Positions 3,183-5,602 of a stretch of DNA of 5,602 bases are shown here, in pieces. The notes below the pieces were generated by a model, which saw only the letters and a list, made by a program, of their open reading frames with translations, searched no databases and had not been told where the DNA came from. The position numbers were made by a program, and so were the translations under genes. The stretch's first letter is position 1. The number at the start of each line of letters is the position of its first letter. The stretch covers positions 1-5,602 of the forward strand of contig JAGWMT010000214.1 of the NCBI GenBank assembly GCA_028871595.1, read 5' to 3'. Source of the DNA: Elusimicrobiota bacterium (GTDB lineage Bacteria; Elusimicrobiota; Elusimicrobia; UBA1565; UBA9628).

Positions 3183-5602
3183 ATGAAAACCGCCTCGGGT
3201 CTGAGAATCGGGCTGTCCACGGCGCTCGTTCTGATTTCCATCCAGTCTTCCGTTCCGGCCGCGGCCCAGGTCTTCCGGGGGCCCGTGTCCGAAGGCGCCG
3301 CCGCGCGCGCCATGCTTCCATTGATGTCCAATACTCCGTTGCCGTTATCCCTGGCGGGCGGTCTCCCCGGTCTTCCCTCGACCTTGATTCCCGCTCCGTC
3401 CGCCTTGATCTCTCCGTCCGTCGCCCCGGCCCTGACCGCCGTGCCGACCTTGGCCGCCGTTCCTGTTTCCGCCGCTCTTCCGTCCGCCGTTGCCGTTCGG
3501 CGTCCCGTCTCCGCGCGCGAGGCGATGCGCTCCTTTGCCGCTGCCCGCCCCTCCGACGCGTCCGCCGCGGCGGCCGCCGACGGCGTCCGCTTCGACGGTG
3601 CCGCCGCGGGCCGCGCCGCGGCCGAGCCGGTGGAGTCCGCCCACGCGCCCGCGCGTCCCGGCCTTCTGCGCCGGGCGGTGACCGCGCCGCTGCGCATTCC
3701 CGCGGTGGCCAGCATCCGGGAGAACGCGGCCTGGGTGCGCGGCTTCTGGTCGGGCCTGCGCGCCGACGGCGTGGACGTGCGCAGGGAACTGCGCACCGCG
3801 TCGGCCATGGCGCTGGTGATCGCGACGGTGTCCTTGGTCCCGTCCTGGCTGTACGGGCAGTTGGCCCAGCACCTTCACGAGCTTCAGGGGCTGGCCGCGT
3901 CCTCCGCCGTGGCGTGGTACCACAATCCCGTGCTGCAGACCTTCGGGGGCCTGAGCGCCGGGCTCATCGCCGCGCACGCGCTGGGCGCGTACTTGACCAA
4001 GTTCCAGAGCCACACCATGTACGCCCTGGGCAACAAGCTGATGAAGGGCGTCAGCGACCTGTACGTGGCCAAGGTGCTCAGCCTGGACATGCGCTGGCAG
4101 AACGGGCGCAACGTCGGCGACGTGGTCTCCACCGCCACGGACGCGATCTACACCTTGCAGAGCACGGCCTCGGCCATGATCGTGGACTTGGTGCGCAACG
4201 GCGCGGTGGCGCTGATCGCCGGCACGGTGATGACCGCGGTCAGCTGGAAGCTCTCCCTGCTCGCCATCCCGTTCCTGATTTTCGCGCTCTCCATTCCCTC
4301 CAGCCTGTACGGCCAGAAGGTGCAGGACGCCTACCGCACGTTCTTCGCGATGAACAAGCCCCGGTTCGCCTCGGCGCTCCAGGAGATCGCGGTCAATATC
4401 CTCAAGGTGAAGGCGTCCGGCCTGGAGGAGCGCGAGCTGGAGAAAATGCGCGAGTACAGCCGGCAGACCTACATCGTCGGCGGCGGCGAGATCGCCGACG
4501 TGGCCGCGCCGCAGCGCGCGCTGGCCGGCGGTCTGACCGACGTGGCGCGCGTGCTGGTCATGGCCGCGGCGGTGGGAGCGGTGGCGGCGGGCGTCATGCC
4601 CCTGTCGGCCGCGGTCACCTACATCTTCCTGTCGAACTACTTCCGCGACGCGGTGCAGGCGCTCTCCGGTCTATGGGTGTCCCTGAAGTCCATGCGCGGC
4701 GCCGCGGCGCGCTACGACGCGACGATGAAGCAGGCCTCCGAGGACCTGCACCTGGACGGCAAGATCCTCCCGCCGACCGCGACCGGCCGCCGCATCGAGA
4801 TGAACGACGTCAAGCTCCGCTACTCCAAGGACGGCGCTCCCGTGCTCAAGGGCGTGAACCTGACCATCGAGCCCGGCCAGATGGTGGGCTTCGTGGGCAT
4901 GACCGGCGGAGGGAAGACCACCACGGCGATGACCTTGCTGGGGCTGTATCCCCTCGAGTCCGGTGAAATCAAGATCGACGGCGTGCCGCTCCAGGACCTC
5001 AACCTGCGCGCGTTCCGCAAGGAGATCGGCGTGAGCCTGCAGGACTCCATTCCTTTCGCCGGCACGATCGCCGACAACATCGCCTACCTGCGTCCCGGCG
5101 CCTCCGAGAAGGAAGTGTGGGACGCGGCGAAGGCCGCCGGTCTCCACGACCAGATCGTGCGTTTCGGGGCCGACCGGCCCTTGGACGCGAACGGGAAGGG
5201 AAACGTGGAATCGGCCGTCATTCAGTCGCTGACGTCCGCCGTGGAGGGAATCCGGAATCGACTGCGCCGGACCGTGGCCGGGATTCCCGAAGGGCCGGTC
5301 GATCCCAAGAAGGGCCTCAAGGACAACGTGATCGGCGCGTCCGGCGCGACCTGGGAACAGTTCTCCGAGGCGGTCGGGGGCTCCCTCGGCGACGCGGCCC
5401 GCCTGGGCTACCTGACGCGCGTCGGCGAGCGCGGCTTGAATCTCTCCGGCGGCCAGAAGCAGCGCCTGATGCTGGCGCAGATCTTCATCCAGCCGCGGAA
5501 CCCGTTCGGCGTGATGGTCTACGACGAGCCGACCTCGGCGCTGGACGGGCGCACCCAGTCCCTCATCGAGGACCAGATCGCCGCGCGGCGAGGGAAGAGC
5601 AC
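3183..5602 (+). CDS. ABC exporter half-transporter (MsbA/MDR type) with a signal-like, Pro/Ala-rich N-terminus; C-terminus cut by window edge
   Basis: The frame is open for 806 codons to the right edge. Residues 1-28 look like a Sec signal (MKTASGLR, hydrophobic core, VPAAAQ). About 30-165 is a low-complexity Ala/Pro/Ser tract. Six hydrophobic segments follow near 204-224, 252-272, 327-352, 356-375, 446-470 and 473-490, with long loops between the second/third and fourth/fifth, as in type IV (MsbA-like) exporters. The ATPase domain has A-loop Tyr547, Walker A GMTGGGKT (572-579), Q-loop Gln620, signature LSGGQ (754-758), Walker B ending in Asp781 with catalytic Glu782, and D-loop SALD (785-788). 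The switch His lies beyond the edge. About 75 extra residues sit between the Q-loop and the signature. Residues 30-110 use more T- and A-ending codons than the rest. It should work as a homodimer or heterodimer in the inner membrane; the substrate is unknown. No partner gene is visible. Confidence 0.9.
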   Translation, partial: MKTASGLRIGLSTALVLISIQSSVPAAAQVFRGPVSEGAAARAMLPLMSNTPLPLSLAGGLPGLPSTLIPAPSALISPSVAPALTAVPTLAAVPVSAALPSAVAVRRPVSAREAMRSFAAARPSDASAAAAADGVRFDGAAAGRAAAEPVESAHAPARPGLLRRAVTAPLRIPAVASIRENAAWVRGFWSGLRADGVDVRRELRTASAMALVIATVSLVPSWLYGQLAQHLHELQGLAASSAVAWYHNPVLQTFGGLSAGLIAAHALGAYLTKFQSHTMYALGNKLMKGVSDLYVAKVLSLDMRWQNGRNVGDVVSTATDAIYTLQSTASAMIVDLVRNGAVALIAGTVMTAVSWKLSLLAIPFLIFALSIPSSLYGQKVQDAYRTFFAMNKPRFASALQEIAVNILKVKASGLEERELEKMREYSRQTYIVGGGEIADVAAPQRALAGGLTDVARVLVMAAAVGAVAAGVMPLSAAVTYIFLSNYFRDAVQALSGLWVSLKSMRGAAARYDATMKQASEDLHLDGKILPPTATGRRIEMNDVKLRYSKDGAPVLKGVNLTIEPGQMVGFVGMTGGGKTTTAMTLLGLYPLESGEIKIDGVPLQDLNLRAFRKEIGVSLQDSIPFAGTIADNIAYLRPGASEKEVWDAAKAAGLHDQIVRFGADRPLDANGKGNVESAVIQSLTSAVEGIRNRLRRTVAGIPEGPVDPKKGLKDNVIGASGATWEQFSEAVGGSLGDAARLGYLTRVGERGLNLSGGQKQRLMLAQIFIQPRNPFGVMVYDEPTSALDGRTQSLIEDQIAARRGKS

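Noticed and set aside
3345..4013. Antisense open frames (also 3164-3808) opposite the exporter's N-terminal tract
   Set aside because: They are low-complexity Gly/Arg- or Ala/Arg-rich products with no start signals; the sense frame is continuous with the exporter.
5172..5417. A frameshift or insertion sequence as the cause of the exporter's extra residues
   Set aside because: The frame stays open with normal codon use, and the flanking Q-loop and LSGGQ motifs are in the same frame. No terminal repeats or transposase sequence is visible.

Overview
This GC-rich window (third codon positions mostly G or C) looks like chromosomal DNA from a Gram-negative bacterium. Two predicted products carry Sec-type signal sequences, and there are no phage, transposon, CRISPR, tRNA or rRNA features. 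The ABC exporter starts with a signal-like segment and a long Ala/Pro-rich tract, a style I associate with uncultured Elusimicrobiota. That phylum guess is weak and comes from memory of style, not from a marker gene.

Layout, left to right: (i) the first 28 codons of an EttA-type ABC-F ATPase on the minus strand, entering from the left edge; (ii) the beta subunit of a family I (glutaconate-type) CoA-transferase, minus strand, 10 bases ahead of ettA; (iii) a 125-bp divergent intergenic region with inverted repeats; (iv) a plus-strand exported thioredoxin-fold protein of the TlpA/ResA/AhpC type, in which both CXXC cysteines are replaced; (v) a minus-strand HhH-GPD DNA glycosylase (3-methyladenine glycosylase II type) whose stop codon overlaps that of the thioredoxin gene; (vi) the alpha subunit of the CoA-transferase, minus strand, directly abutting the glycosylase; (vii) a 101-bp divergent intergenic region with a perfect 12-bp palindrome; (viii) a plus-strand ABC exporter half-transporter that runs off the right edge after 806 codons. 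No gene-free stretch exceeds 300 bases.

The CoA-transferase subunits should form one enzyme that moves CoA between an acyl-CoA and a free carboxylic acid. Their genes are normally adjacent, but here they are about 1.3 kb apart, split by the glycosylase and the opposite-strand thioredoxin gene. Likely transcripts are gctA-glycosylase, gctB-ettA, the thioredoxin gene alone and the exporter alone.

The four genes that lead transcripts each have a TANNNT-like -10 hexamer 6 or 7 bases before an ATG and no well-placed Shine-Dalgarno, which suggests leaderless mRNAs. The internal gene ettA has a good Shine-Dalgarno. The most unusual items are the separated CoA-transferase subunits with related palindromes upstream of both, the cysteine-free thioredoxin-fold protein, and the exporter's roughly 75-residue insertion in its ATPase domain plus an N-terminus that conflicts with normal exporter topology.
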